The notes: a model not told the origin generated them from the letters alone. 64,000 bases of DNA from JANOZM01 sp031429355 (GCA_031429355.1 JANOZM010000017.1:1-64000), one strand, 5' to 3'; counted from the stretch's first letter, positions 26,864-36,259 are shown. Numbers and translations: made by a program.

Positions 26864-28255
26864 TTACAACTGACCGTATGAATGGAGCCCAGACAAGAAC
26901 ATATTGACACCCAAAAACGCGAAACCAGTGACTAGTAAGCCAACCAAAGCCCAGTAAGCCGATACTGGACCCGCTAAACTTTTCACTAAACGCATATGCA
27001 ACCAAGCGGCGTAATTTAACCAAACAATAAGCGCCCAAGTTTCTTTCGGGTCCCACTGCCAATAAGTACCCCAAGCTTCAGCGGCCCATAATGCGCCCAA
27101 AATAGTAGCGATCGTAAAGAACGCAAAACCAATCGCAATGGCTTTGTACATCACGTCATCGAGCACTTCAAAGCTAGGTAAACGCGGAGCGATTTTTTTG
27201 CGTAAGCCTAAAATAATGGCTACAACAACTGCTGCAATTGCAAAGTAAACAGCCCAATAACTTGGCATACCGCTCTTGCGAAACACAAATGGTTCGGCCG
27301 CTAGTGCAATGCCTAAAATCCACAACGGCATCAACTTAAGCCAACTAGATGTTTCGCCGTAATACTTCACCAAGTAGGCAAAGGCCACCATTGCAGCTAA
27401 CGAAAACGTGCCGTAACCAATAAAGTTTGCTGGCACATGTATTTTCATCCACCACGACTGCAGGGCCGGAACTAAAGGCTGAATTTCGTGGGCTTGACGA
27501 TCAAAGGTATACCAAAGCAAGAACCCCACTGCAGCCATAATAACGATAGATACAAAACCGCCCAAGCTACGCGTGTTGTAGCGTTGCTCGTAGTACAGAT
27601 AAAACATCGCAGTAATTAAGCAAAACAATACGAACACTTCGTACAGATTACTGACTGGAATATGGCCCAGATCTGGCCCCATCAAGTACGACTCATGCCA
27701 ACGCGCCAACAAGCCGTGCCAGCCTGCAAAGATGGCACCCCATGTAAAGGCTGTCCCCAAGAAACTGCTGGTCGGCGAGTTGGCTAACAAACCCACCCAG
27801 TAGCTAACTAAGGCAAGCGCGAACAACATCGACATCCACAAAATGGCTGTCTGGCTAGAGAACATATACTTGAGTAAAAAGTTTTGTTCGCCCAATGCAA
27901 TATTACCGCCGTAGGCAGCAACCGCAATCATTGAGGAACCTGCCAACGCCAGCATCAACGAGCGTAGCGGCGGCCAAGCCCACCCTAACCAAATCAATGA
28001 AGGCACGGTGCCCACTAAAATCCATAGTTCGTAAACATCCATGAACGCGCGTAGTCGCGTAAATGCGTAAGCACCCGCACCAACCAAGGCCAAAGCAAAC
28101 AGCCAGTCGAAAGGGCTGCGCTGCGAAATATACGAGCGCTGATTGAGTAAATTACCCGCAACCCCACCCGGAACTTGAAGCGTTGGCTGTGCGGTAGAAG
28201 AGTTAGTTTGATTCATACTCGATTTCGATTTCAGATTCGGGATTGTATTTTCCAT
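26864..28255 (-). CDS. ccsA: Cytochrome c biogenesis protein CcsA (heme handling)
   Basis: A 463-residue multi-spanning membrane protein of system II cytochrome c maturation; with ResB it exports heme and joins it to apocytochromes in the periplasm. It is also annotated CcsB or ResC. The tryptophan-rich heme motif WGTYWQWDPKETW is clear near residue 400, with LNYAAWLHMR after it and conserved histidines in the helices around it. About ten membrane helices are seen. ATG 28255 has GGAG at good spacing. It follows resB by 7 bp. Confidence 0.95.
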   Translation of the reverse strand: MENTIPNLKSKSSMNQTNSSTAQPTLQVPGGVAGNLLNQRSYISQRSPFDWLFALALVGAGAYAFTRLRAFMDVYELWILVGTVPSLIWLGWAWPPLRSLMLALAGSSMIAVAAYGGNIALGEQNFLLKYMFSSQTAILWMSMLFALALVSYWVGLLANSPTSSFLGTAFTWGAIFAGWHGLLARWHESYLMGPDLGHIPVSNLYEVFVLFCLITAMFYLYYEQRYNTRSLGGFVSIVIMAAVGFLLWYTFDRQAHEIQPLVPALQSWWMKIHVPANFIGYGTFSLAAMVAFAYLVKYYGETSSWLKLMPLWILGIALAAEPFVFRKSGMPSYWAVYFAIAAVVVAIILGLRKKIAPRLPSFEVLDDVMYKAIAIGFAFFTIATILGALWAAEAWGTYWQWDPKETWALIVWLNYAAWLHMRLVKSLAGPVSAYWALVGLLVTGFAFLGVNMFLSGLHSYGQL

Positions 28256-28262
28256 GAGGCTC

Positions 28263-30404
28263 CTAAACGTAGTGCTGCCGCAAAGCGTTTTTTAGTTTCG
28301 CAAAATCTTGGTCTATCGCCATGCCAGGTCGAGTTGAACTCATGGCATACAACATGGCGGTTTTACCTTCAGCGTTTTTTGTTATCCAACACCAGACGCG
28401 GCGCTCGCGAATATAAAACATTGCAAAAATACCTAGAACCAACAAGAGCGAACCGAAGTAAACGATGTTCTTGCCGGGGGAACGGGTTACTTGAAAAACG
28501 CTGGCTTTAATTTCTTTAAACTCATCTAACTGAAACAGCAACGGCGCACCAAAAATATAAGTATCTGACAACGCTAATTGCGCTAACTGAATATAGCGGC
28601 CATTGTTTTCATCCAACTTAGCAGGTGCCAAACCGTCTTGCTTACGCGCGGCTTGCCACAACTCCCACATGCCGCTGCTTAGTACGCGCAATATCATTTC
28701 GCTGGCTTTTTCGCGCTCGGTCTCGGGGACATTTTTCCCGATGTAATCTGCTACCGATTGCAAACCGCCGGTTGCAAAGGTACTTAACGCGCGCTCGGCA
28801 CTTTGGGCTAATTGTTGTTGCATGACAGGATCGGCTTTGCCTGCTATCGGCTTGCCATTTGCATCAACGATTGCGTTTGAATCAGCGGCTCCAGAGGCGC
28901 CGGCCCGCGGTGCCGATTGCTCGGCAAACCGATTCGCCGCCTGGCGAATTAAGTTGGTATCACTTAAGGCTTTGCGTATGCGAAAAAATTCGGTTAGCTC
29001 GCCTTTATCGTCAGCGGGAATTCGTAAAAACTGAAACTGGTCGTTTACCGAATCACGCACGCCCGCTAGGAACATTGGGTAGCCTTCAATTTCGACCGGC
29101 AGTTGATACACATTAAATTCACGTGCTTGGCCGGCTTCATCACGCAAACGATATTGAATCGAGGGGCCTACATTACGCAAGCCTTTGCTGCGCCCACCAG
29201 CGGTAGGGCTAAGTACAGTAGCCACTGATTCTTGGAACTTGCGCTGGTCTTTTGGGGTGGCATCAATTTGCGCGACGTTCTCAACGTTAATTGCGCGAAA
29301 CCCTGTGAGCTCTAATTTTAAATTGGGCACGCCGGGACGCTCTAAGGCAATCGAGCTACCGACTTCAATCGGAATATCGATCGTTTGTGCACCTTGTAAC
29401 GAGAAGCCTTTTAAACGTAACTTCGAACCACCATCGTCAAAACTACTTTGATAAATTGCAATGCCGCGGTGGTACAACGGCTCGTTTACTTTAATAGTGG
29501 CTTCTCTCTTTGCGCCAGTGTCTTTATCGATAATGATGACATCGCTGGCAAACAATTTAGGCATGCCGGTCGAGTAATACTCCACCTTAAATTGCTTCAG
29601 TTCTACAGCAAACGGAAGCTCTTGCACGAACCGTCCGCCATGCGTGTTGATCAGCGCAAGACTTGCGGTACCACCTTCGGGCACAAATAAATTTGAACGA
29701 AAACTTGGATTCGATGTGGGTAATTTAACCGAATCTGGAATTTTTTCGCCAACCGGCATTTCGAGCATTGGTTGTTTATTCAACCACCAACTATAGGTTT
29801 TTAAAGGCAACTCGCTATCGAGCATTCCACCCAAGGCAATCACTACAATGCCAACGTGGGTAAATATATATCCCAACCGATTAACCGCGCCTTGCTTACC
29901 GACCAGCATAGTCCCGTCGCTGCGTTGATCTAACTTTAAACGATACCCAAGCCGTTGCAGTTGTTCGCTTTGGTGGCCGAGCAAAACTTCGGGCGCATCG
30001 CTCGTAGTGATTTCGTCATGATGATGTTGGGCTTTTAAACTGCTAGAGCGAATCGCTTCGCGCCACGTGCGCATTTCACGAATCATTTTTGGTGAGTTGC
30101 GGGTAACGCAAACGCTGGTCGACACAATTAAAAAAGCCAGTACCAACAAAAACCACCAAGCGTTATAAACCTCAACAACACCCGCCCAGCTTAAGTACTG
30201 CGCCCAAACTGGCCCAAATTGATTAACGTAGTTAAGAAACGGTTCGCGCTGATTAAGTACCGTACCGATAATGCTGGCAACGGCTACGATGGATAGCGAA
30301 CTAATTGCAAAACGCATTGAACCCAACACGTCGATCCAAGCCGACAATTTAGCGTTCGGCTGGGTGCTTGGTTGCATCATTGGGGAGGACGGGTTAGCAC
30401 TCAT
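28263..30404 (-). CDS. resB: Cytochrome c biogenesis protein ResB
   Basis: A 713-residue partner of CcsA in system II cytochrome c maturation. Four membrane helices are visible: near 28-48, about 83-103, about 170-190, and near the C-terminus (NIVYFGSLLLVLGIFAMFYI). The ResB core phrases FAISSLSIVAVASIIGTVLNQ, RLGYIFTHVGIVVIALGGMLD and FDDGGSKLRL frame a large periplasmic domain. An Ala/Ser-rich insertion lies near residues 495-530. It lies directly upstream of ccsA and downstream of the cytochrome c4 gene. Confidence 0.94.
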   Translation of the reverse strand: MSANPSSPMMQPSTQPNAKLSAWIDVLGSMRFAISSLSIVAVASIIGTVLNQREPFLNYVNQFGPVWAQYLSWAGVVEVYNAWWFLLVLAFLIVSTSVCVTRNSPKMIREMRTWREAIRSSSLKAQHHHDEITTSDAPEVLLGHQSEQLQRLGYRLKLDQRSDGTMLVGKQGAVNRLGYIFTHVGIVVIALGGMLDSELPLKTYSWWLNKQPMLEMPVGEKIPDSVKLPTSNPSFRSNLFVPEGGTASLALINTHGGRFVQELPFAVELKQFKVEYYSTGMPKLFASDVIIIDKDTGAKREATIKVNEPLYHRGIAIYQSSFDDGGSKLRLKGFSLQGAQTIDIPIEVGSSIALERPGVPNLKLELTGFRAINVENVAQIDATPKDQRKFQESVATVLSPTAGGRSKGLRNVGPSIQYRLRDEAGQAREFNVYQLPVEIEGYPMFLAGVRDSVNDQFQFLRIPADDKGELTEFFRIRKALSDTNLIRQAANRFAEQSAPRAGASGAADSNAIVDANGKPIAGKADPVMQQQLAQSAERALSTFATGGLQSVADYIGKNVPETEREKASEMILRVLSSGMWELWQAARKQDGLAPAKLDENNGRYIQLAQLALSDTYIFGAPLLFQLDEFKEIKASVFQVTRSPGKNIVYFGSLLLVLGIFAMFYIRERRVWCWITKNAEGKTAMLYAMSSTRPGMAIDQDFAKLKNALRQHYV

Positions 30405-30535
30405 ATTGTCAGTAGAATGCTACACAATTGCGTCCAATGCAATTGACGAATGAGCACAAGGCTAAGCAAGCCGATTTGCCCGTTGTTGTACGGTACAGCC
30501 ATGTGACCTGTATAGCGCACTTTGAATGAAGGGGT

Positions 30536-30574
30536 ATTAAAAAAGCCGATCTACCTTTTGGGTTGGATCGGCTT
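30536..30574 (-). terminator. Intrinsic terminator after cytochrome c4
   Basis: A 9-bp perfect stem AAGCCGATC/GATCGGCTT (30543-30551 and 30566-30574) with a 14-nt loop is followed on the minus strand by TTTTTT. It ends the cytochrome c4 transcript and separates it from resB. Confidence 0.85.
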
Positions 30575-30616
30575 AATCTTTAGTGGTTTTTTAAAACCCC
30601 AAACAGCAAGTGGGGC

Positions 30617-31288
30617 CTAGCGCAAACCCGCAACGTAATCAGCTACTGCTTTAATTTCACGGTCGGACAAGCGCGAAGCAATAGTGACCATTTGTGCGTT
30701 GTTCTTGCGAACTCCTTGGCGATAAGCAATGAGCTGCGCCTCGGTGTAGTCGGACCATTGCCCACCTAGACGGGGATATTGTGCGGGAATACCCGCGCCG
30801 GCTGCACCATGACATCCCGCGCAAGCTGGTACGTTTTTCTCGGCAATACCACCACGATAAATCTTTTTACCAAGCTCCGACAGCTCTTTGTCTTTAGCAA
30901 ACGCAGGTTTGTATTTTTGCGCCGCAAAGTAAGCCGAAACGTTTTTAATATCGGCGTCAGACAGCGTTGCAGCAAAGCCAGCCATAACTGCATTGGCGCG
31001 TTCGGCTTCTTTAGCGCCGGGCTTTACTTTAAAGTTGTGCAGCTGTTTGGCCAAATACTCGGGATGCTGTGCCGCTAACTTTGGATTCACCGGAGCGTTA
31101 CTGTTGCCATCAGCTGCGTGGCAAGCTGCACAAGCTTGGCTAGCTATTTGCTGACCTTTGGCAATGTCGACCGTTTCAGCTTTTTTGTCTTGCGCGAAAA
31201 TATTTGCAGAAAACAAGCCGCCAGTAACTACCAGCGCTGCTACAACTGAAGAAAACGTAAATTTAGAACGAAATGCTGAATGCAACAT
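30617..31288 (-). CDS. Di-heme cytochrome c4
   Basis: A 223-residue periplasmic c-type cytochrome with a signal peptide (cleavage near NIFAQ-DKK) and two CxxCH heme sites, CAACH in the first half and CAGCH in the second. Each domain ends with a methionine-containing segment (AVMAGFAATLSDADIKNVSAYF and NAQMVTIASRLSDREIKAVADYV) offering the axial ligand. The duplicated c553-type layout is that of cytochrome c4, which carries electrons to cbb3-type or other terminal oxidases. It is encoded just upstream of the machinery that attaches its hemes. Confidence 0.93.
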   Translation of the reverse strand: MLHSAFRSKFTFSSVVAALVVTGGLFSANIFAQDKKAETVDIAKGQQIASQACAACHAADGNSNAPVNPKLAAQHPEYLAKQLHNFKVKPGAKEAERANAVMAGFAATLSDADIKNVSAYFAAQKYKPAFAKDKELSELGKKIYRGGIAEKNVPACAGCHGAAGAGIPAQYPRLGGQWSDYTEAQLIAYRQGVRKNNAQMVTIASRLSDREIKAVADYVAGLR

Positions 31289-31357
31289 GGTGTGGCTTTA
31301 GAATGAACGAACGCCTCGATTGTACAATGCAGCATATTTTTGAATTTAGGTGTCTTA

Positions 31358-31990
31358 ATGTCGCTTATGGCTACAGCACGGTTCTTTAACACCGTCGTCC
31401 AACTGGGAAAACTACCCCCAGAAACAGTACCCGAAGTTGCATTCGTGGGCCGCTCTAACGCAGGTAAATCCTCAGTAATTAACGCTTTATGCAATCACCG
31501 AGGGCTAGCCCATTCCAGCCGTACACCGGGCCGAACGCAAGCATTAAACTACTTCGAAATTGGCCGTCATCATGAAGTCGCAGGCTATCTTGTTGACACC
31601 CCCGGATACGGTTTTGCGGCCGTTGGGCTCCAAGAAAAAAAGAAATGGGATGGTTTAGCGGGTGGTTATTTGCAAATGCGCGAGAATTTAGCGGGGGTTG
31701 TTCTAGTAACCGACTCTAGACGCGCCCTTACCGATCTCGACCTGCAGTTAATCGACTGGGTTAACTTAAAAGTTCCGCTGCTTGTATTGTTGAACAAATG
31801 TGACAAGCTCACAAGACAAGAACAAATAGCTAGTTTGCGTGACATCAAAGCTCGATTTGGTGGTGACTTGCGCAGCGCAGATAGCCTATTATTTTCTAGC
31901 CTAAAAAAGACCGGAATTACTGACACCCAAAAATGGGTATCAAACAAAATTGTAGTGCCAGCTGAAACCCATGAGAACAGCGAGCAGTAG
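31358..31990 (+). CDS. engB: Ribosome biogenesis GTPase EngB (YihA/YsxC)
   Basis: A 210-residue TRAFAC GTPase needed for 50S subunit assembly. G1 (GRSNAGKSS), G2 region (TPGRTQ), G3 (DTPGYG), G4 (NKCD) and G5 (SSLKKTG) are visible in order. The ATG at 31358 follows AGGT and removes a short upstream extension. Divergent from the cytochrome c4 gene with a short shared promoter region. The C-terminal tail after the GTPase domain is short and polar. Confidence 0.95.
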   Translation: MSLMATARFFNTVVQLGKLPPETVPEVAFVGRSNAGKSSVINALCNHRGLAHSSRTPGRTQALNYFEIGRHHEVAGYLVDTPGYGFAAVGLQEKKKWDGLAGGYLQMRENLAGVVLVTDSRRALTDLDLQLIDWVNLKVPLLVLLNKCDKLTRQEQIASLRDIKARFGGDLRSADSLLFSSLKKTGITDTQKWVSNKIVVPAETHENSEQ

Positions 31991-32026
31991 TAATAGGCAA
32001 CAAATAGGCAGCAGGCAATAGAAAAA

Positions 32027-32062
32027 CCGGCAACAGTGCCGGCGTTGGAACGCCCTTTTTTT
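32027..32062 (+). terminator. Intrinsic terminator after engB
   Basis: GGCGT-TGGA-ACGCC (32041-32054) is followed by C and seven Ts. A second, overlapping hairpin CCGGC/GCCGG lies just before at 32027-32042, so alternative folds are possible. It separates engB from hemB. Confidence 0.75.
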
Positions 32063-32088
32063 GAGCGCAGTACGGAACGGAGACCCTT

Positions 32089-33213
32089 TTGAAAAAACCA
32101 ACAAAAAACAATATTGCATCGAGCGCAACCGCAAGTTTGGCCGCCGCTAAAAAACCTGCAAAAACCACAATAAAATCAAACAAGTCAGTTAGCGCTCCAA
32201 AAATTTACAGCGATGTTCAAAACGGCGCATTCCCGCTTATTCGCCCCCGACGTCTGCGTAAAGATGCCTTTTCAAGAGATCTAGTTCGTGAAAATCGTTT
32301 ACATAGCAGCGATTTCATTTATCCCGTTTTCGTTATCGACAAAAAGAAAACTCGCCAATCGGTCTCTTCAATGCCCGGCGTTGAAAGGCTATCGCCCGAT
32401 CTGCTTTTACCTTTAGCAGAGCAATGCGTAAAACTTGGCATACCGGCACTAGCGCTGTTTCCAGTGATCGAGCCATCGTTAAAAACACCTAACGGAAGCG
32501 AAGCTTTAAACCCCAATGGCTTGGTCCCACGGGTGGTTCAGATGCTTAAAAAAGAGTTCCCAGAACTCGGTGTGATGACCGACGTTGCTTTAGACCCCTA
32601 TACATCGCATGGCCAGGACGGCTTGCTCGATTCAACGGGCTACATTCTTAATGATGAAACTGTCCGAATATTGGTACAACAAGCTTTGTTGCATGCGCAA
32701 TCTGGCGTTGACATTGTTGCCCCTTCGGACATGATGGATGGTCGAATTGGCGCAATTCGCAGGCATCTTGAAGCCAATAATATGATTCATACCCGAATCA
32801 TGGCTTATTCGGCCAAATACGCGTCGGCCTTTTATGGTCCATTCCGAGATGCGGTTGGATCAAGCGCTCAATTGGGCAAAAGCAATAAAAAAGTTTACCA
32901 AATGGACCCGGGCAACTCCGACGAAGCTTTGCGCGAAGTCGCTTTGGATATCCAAGAAGGTGCCGATATGGTCATGGTTAAACCCGGCATGCCCTATTTA
33001 GATATTGTGCGGCGCGTTAAAGATACTTTTTCGATGCCCACCTTTGTCTACCAAGTCAGCGGCGAATACGCCATGCTTAAAGCAGCTGCCGCAAATGGGT
33101 GGTTGGATGGGAATGCAGTAATGCTTGAATCATTACTTTGCATGAAGCGTGCTGGAGCCGACGGCATTTTGACTTATTATGCTTTAGAGGCTGCCCAAGC
33201 AATTCGCGAATAA
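32089..33213 (+). CDS. hemB: Delta-aminolevulinic acid dehydratase with N-terminal extension
   Basis: A 374-residue porphobilinogen synthase joining two 5-aminolevulinate molecules in heme synthesis. The substrate-binding lysine is K298 (MVKPGMPYLD), the other catalytic-region lysine lies near 247 (YSAKYASAFYGPFRDA), and the metal/allosteric signature is of the cysteine-poor, magnesium-type proteobacterial enzyme. The TTG start at 32089 has GGAG six nucleotides upstream, and no ATG precedes the conserved core, so the Lys/Ala/Ser-rich extension of about 40 residues (PTKNNIASSATASLAAAKKP onward) appears real. Most HemB proteins are about 330 residues. The neighbouring cytochrome maturation genes also depend on heme supply. 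Confidence 0.95.
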   Translation: MKKPTKNNIASSATASLAAAKKPAKTTIKSNKSVSAPKIYSDVQNGAFPLIRPRRLRKDAFSRDLVRENRLHSSDFIYPVFVIDKKKTRQSVSSMPGVERLSPDLLLPLAEQCVKLGIPALALFPVIEPSLKTPNGSEALNPNGLVPRVVQMLKKEFPELGVMTDVALDPYTSHGQDGLLDSTGYILNDETVRILVQQALLHAQSGVDIVAPSDMMDGRIGAIRRHLEANNMIHTRIMAYSAKYASAFYGPFRDAVGSSAQLGKSNKKVYQMDPGNSDEALREVALDIQEGADMVMVKPGMPYLDIVRRVKDTFSMPTFVYQVSGEYAMLKAAAANGWLDGNAVMLESLLCMKRAGADGILTYYALEAAQAIRE

Positions 33214-33219
33214 AAATTA

Positions 33220-34377
33220 ATGGATTTTTTTCATATCACCCCTGCGGGCGTTGTCTCGCTACCAGCAATACCACCCGGAAAGCTAGATTCAGGCTTTTTA
33301 TGGATTGACTGTATCTATTCAGAAACGCCGTTAATCAACTTGGCTTTGTCTGGTTATAACGGTGTCAATATTTTGAATGAGCATCTTGAGGATGCCAGCA
33401 ATCGACATCACCCATCATTTTTCGACTCAACCAGTCGGTACGAAATGATCGTGTTTCGAGGATTGGCGATGCACGCGTCTAGCCTAGGTGCAAAACCCGG
33501 TGCTATAAAATTAGACACGCGCCCTTCTACATTTTTTCTGGCTCCTGGGGTTTTACTGACGGTTCACGCCCAAAGCTCGCGCACCTTTACCCGTTTACGC
33601 GAACGACTTTTGGCAATCGAAACAGACGGACCGCGCAGCCCTGTTAACCCAGAAGAACTCATGTTACGAATTTTGAACGACATGGTGGATCGATTTTTGG
33701 AGTTACGCGAACCTTTGGGTGCCTTGCTTGATAAGGCGCAATTTGAGTTATTAGATCCTAAACGCCCATTCAGAGATTGGCCACTACTATTGAGTTGGCG
33801 GATGGAGTTACGACGCCTCGAATCGTTAAGTGAAGAACAACTAGACGCAATTCAAGAGTGGCAAGATGAACGCCACGATCGGACGGATGTTGTTAATAGC
33901 AACCCTGTTGCTTCGGGCGACGCACTGAGGGTACGAACCAACAACTTAATTGAACATATCAATCGTGTTCTCAATCACGCGACTCGACTAGAAACATCTT
34001 TGGAATCCGCGGTTCAGTTACATTTTTCGTCGATGGCACACCGGAGCACAGAGATTATGCGAGTGCTTACGACGCTTACAGCTATCTTCATGCCGCTAAC
34101 TTTGATAACCGGAATCTTTGGTATGAATTTTGAGTTCATACCTGGAATTCATACTCGTACTGGTTTTTGGTGGGCACTAGGGTTTATGGCCACAATAGCG
34201 ATCGTCATGTATGCTTGGTTTCGTTCGAGGCGCTGGGTAAACACCAGAGGCAGTCAGTTCACCAATTTGGAAACGCCTAATAAAGAACTACAAGATAAAG
34301 AACGCATGGCGGAATACGTCAACAAATCGAGTGCCGCCAGTCAATCTAACCAAATCCGCGGACGGGAGCCCATTTAG
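33220..34377 (+). CDS. corA: CorA-family divalent metal transporter
   Basis: A 385-residue CorA/ZntB-type transporter. The large cytoplasmic domain is followed by two membrane helices near the C-terminus, the first ending in the GMN signature (TGIFGMNFEFIPG) that forms the pore entrance. The long stalk helix before it contains RTNNLIEHINRVLNHATRLE. The C-terminus beyond the second helix is a long, polar tail of about 50 residues. Mg2+, Co2+ or Zn2+ cannot be told apart by sequence. It starts 6 bp after the hemB stop, so it is probably co-transcribed. Confidence 0.9.
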   Translation: MDFFHITPAGVVSLPAIPPGKLDSGFLWIDCIYSETPLINLALSGYNGVNILNEHLEDASNRHHPSFFDSTSRYEMIVFRGLAMHASSLGAKPGAIKLDTRPSTFFLAPGVLLTVHAQSSRTFTRLRERLLAIETDGPRSPVNPEELMLRILNDMVDRFLELREPLGALLDKAQFELLDPKRPFRDWPLLLSWRMELRRLESLSEEQLDAIQEWQDERHDRTDVVNSNPVASGDALRVRTNNLIEHINRVLNHATRLETSLESAVQLHFSSMAHRSTEIMRVLTTLTAIFMPLTLITGIFGMNFEFIPGIHTRTGFWWALGFMATIAIVMYAWFRSRRWVNTRGSQFTNLETPNKELQDKERMAEYVNKSSAASQSNQIRGREPI

Positions 34378-34381
34378 ACTA

Positions 34382-34876
34382 ATGTTTAGCGATCTAAATA
34401 GATTGAAAATTGAAAAACGTGGGCGGTTACTTACGCTGGGATTCCTGTCTTTTGCAGCAGTTGGGTTCGCTTTGTTCACCCAGTTTTACTGGGACATGCA
34501 ACCTTGCCCGTGGTGCATTTTGCAGCGCATGGTGTTTTTAATCGTTGGTTGCATTGCAGTTTTTGGCGCATTTTTTAGTTTATCAACCCAAAAGTTCACC
34601 GCCTTTTGTGCCGCTTTGTTTGGCCTTGGTGGGTTCGGACTGGCTCTTTATCAATTTTTAGTTGCATCTAAGCAGCAATCTTGCTCGTTTAGTCAGGCGG
34701 AAAAATTCGTCATGTGGACAGGATTAGACCAACTTATACCAAGCGTTTTTCAAGTTACAGCCTCATGCGCCGATGCAGCGTTAGCCAAGTTGCTGGGTAT
34801 ACCCTACGAGCTAGCCAGCGGCGCTTTATTCGCCGTACTAGCCGTCCTAGCGCTTCGAATATTCAAAGCCAAATGA
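34382..34876 (+). CDS. dsbB: Disulfide bond formation protein DsbB
   Basis: A 164-residue inner-membrane protein that reoxidises DsbA with quinone. Four membrane helices are visible, the first periplasmic loop bearing the CPWC pair (MQPCPWCILQRM) and the second loop the other cysteine pair (QQSCSF and TASCAD). The ATG at 34382, four bases after the corA stop, was chosen over an upstream start lying inside corA. Length is normal. Confidence 0.94.
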   Translation: MFSDLNRLKIEKRGRLLTLGFLSFAAVGFALFTQFYWDMQPCPWCILQRMVFLIVGCIAVFGAFFSLSTQKFTAFCAALFGLGGFGLALYQFLVASKQQSCSFSQAEKFVMWTGLDQLIPSVFQVTASCADAALAKLLGIPYELASGALFAVLAVLALRIFKAK

Positions 34877-34886
34877 AGAACTTATA

Positions 34887-36026
34887 ATGAGTGTGATTAC
34901 TAACATCGAAGATTTACGGGTACTAGCCCAAAAGCGTGTACCCAAAATGTTTTACGATTATGCCGATTCAGGCTCTTGGACAGAATCAACTTATCGCAAC
35001 AACGAGCTAATGTTGTCGGCGCTACGCTTTAAGCAACGCGTTGCTGTCAACATGGAAGGCCGCACGACAGTAAGCACGATGGTTGGTACGCCAGTCGCAA
35101 TGCCGGTTGCGATTGCGCCCACTGGTTTAACTGGCATGCAACATGCCGACGGCGAGATTTTAGCCGCCAAAGCGGCCGAAAAGTTTGGCGTGCCGTTTAC
35201 CTTGTCGACCATGAGTATTTGCTCAATTGAAGATATTGCCGCACATACAAAAGCGCCGTTTTGGTTTCAGCTGTACGTTATGCGCGACCGCGAGTTTATC
35301 TATAACTTAATCGACCGTGCCAAAGCTGCCAATTGTTCGGCGTTAGTCCTCACTCTCGATCTACAGATATTAGGTCAGCGCCACAAGGATTTAAAAAACG
35401 GTTTGTCCGCACCACCTAAACTGACCATTCCTAATATTATTAACATGATGACCAAGCCACGCTGGTGTATGGGAATGCTTGGAACGCAGCGCCGTCAGTT
35501 TGGAAACATTGTCGGGCATGTTAAAAACGTTAGCGATATGGGTTCATTATCTTCTTGGACGGCTAGTCAATTCGATCCGAGACTTTCTTGGGACGATGTG
35601 GAGTGGATTAAAAAACGTTGGGGCGGCAAGCTGATTATCAAAGGCATCTTAGATCCAGATGATGCGCGTTTAGCTGTTCAAAGTGGTGCAGATGCTTTGA
35701 TTGTTTCTAATCACGGCGGACGTCAGTTAGATGGCGCAATGTCATCCATTGAAGCGTTGCCCGAAATTGTTGCCGCAGTTGGCGATCAAATCGAAGTACA
35801 CATGGACGGCGGTATTCGTTCTGGCCAAGATGTTTTACGCGCAGTGGCGTTGGGCGCTAAAGGCACTTACATCGGACGTGCTTTTCTTTATGGCCTGGGC
35901 GCGATGGGCGAAAAGGGCGTTACGAAGTGCTTAGAAATTATCCATAAAGAACTCGATTTAACGATGGCGTTTTGCGGACGCCGAACCATTAAAGAAGTTG
36001 ATAAGAGCATATTGTTAGGCTACTAA
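34887..36026 (+). CDS. lldD: FMN-dependent alpha-hydroxy acid dehydrogenase (LldD-like)
   Basis: A 379-residue member of the glycolate oxidase/L-lactate dehydrogenase family. The N-terminus FYDYADSGSWTESTYRNN, the FMN region IAPTGLTGMQHADGE, and the active-site block SNHGGRQLDGAMSS with catalytic histidine and arginine are present, followed by DGGIRSGQDVLRAVALGAKGTYIGRAFLYG. L-lactate is the likely donor with electrons passing to the respiratory chain, but mandelate- or glycolate-type relatives cannot be excluded. Start ATG 34887, ten bases after dsbB. Confidence 0.9.
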   Translation: MSVITNIEDLRVLAQKRVPKMFYDYADSGSWTESTYRNNELMLSALRFKQRVAVNMEGRTTVSTMVGTPVAMPVAIAPTGLTGMQHADGEILAAKAAEKFGVPFTLSTMSICSIEDIAAHTKAPFWFQLYVMRDREFIYNLIDRAKAANCSALVLTLDLQILGQRHKDLKNGLSAPPKLTIPNIINMMTKPRWCMGMLGTQRRQFGNIVGHVKNVSDMGSLSSWTASQFDPRLSWDDVEWIKKRWGGKLIIKGILDPDDARLAVQSGADALIVSNHGGRQLDGAMSSIEALPEIVAAVGDQIEVHMDGGIRSGQDVLRAVALGAKGTYIGRAFLYGLGAMGEKGVTKCLEIIHKELDLTMAFCGRRTIKEVDKSILLGY

Positions 36027-36172
36027 GTATTTAGTTTGCACCAATCTTCAACTCCCTAACCCTAGTTAACAATACAAAGTACGTCGAAAGTTTTTACATC
36101 TTGATTTGTTTGTTGCATTGGCCCCAACAATTGCTGCAAATAAATCAATGAATTGTGAGAATTTAGATTAAC

Positions 36173-36188
36173 TGGCACGAAAGATGCA
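36173..36188 (+). promoter_or_regulatory. Candidate sigma-54 promoter upstream of OmpA-domain lipoprotein
   Basis: TGGCACGAAAGATGCA matches the -24/-12 consensus TGGCACG-N4-TTGCA at eleven of twelve defined positions, with the GG and GC dinucleotides correctly spaced. It lies 72 bp before the TTG start. The -12 part also forms the left arm of a hairpin (36180-36219), so the two readings compete. Confidence 0.45.
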
Positions 36189-36224
36189 TAAGCAAAATAT
36201 AATTTTGTTTTGCATCTTTTTGTA
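36180..36224 (+). promoter_or_regulatory. AT-rich two-part hairpin upstream of OmpA-domain gene
   Basis: The outer arms AAAGATGCA (36180-36188) and TGCATCTTT (36211-36219) and the inner arms CAAAAT (36193-36198) and ATTTTG (36202-36207) form a long imperfect hairpin followed by a T-run. It may be a weak terminator for lldD or an operator or leader structure for the next gene. Confidence 0.5.
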
Positions 36225-36259
36225 TTGTTACTTGCGATTTCGCAAGTTAGGAGACTCGG

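Noticed and set aside
31991..32020. Tandem AATAGGCA repeats that might suggest a CRISPR or microsatellite
   Set aside because: Only two to three imperfect copies of about 11 bp without spacers; no array structure exists anywhere in the window.
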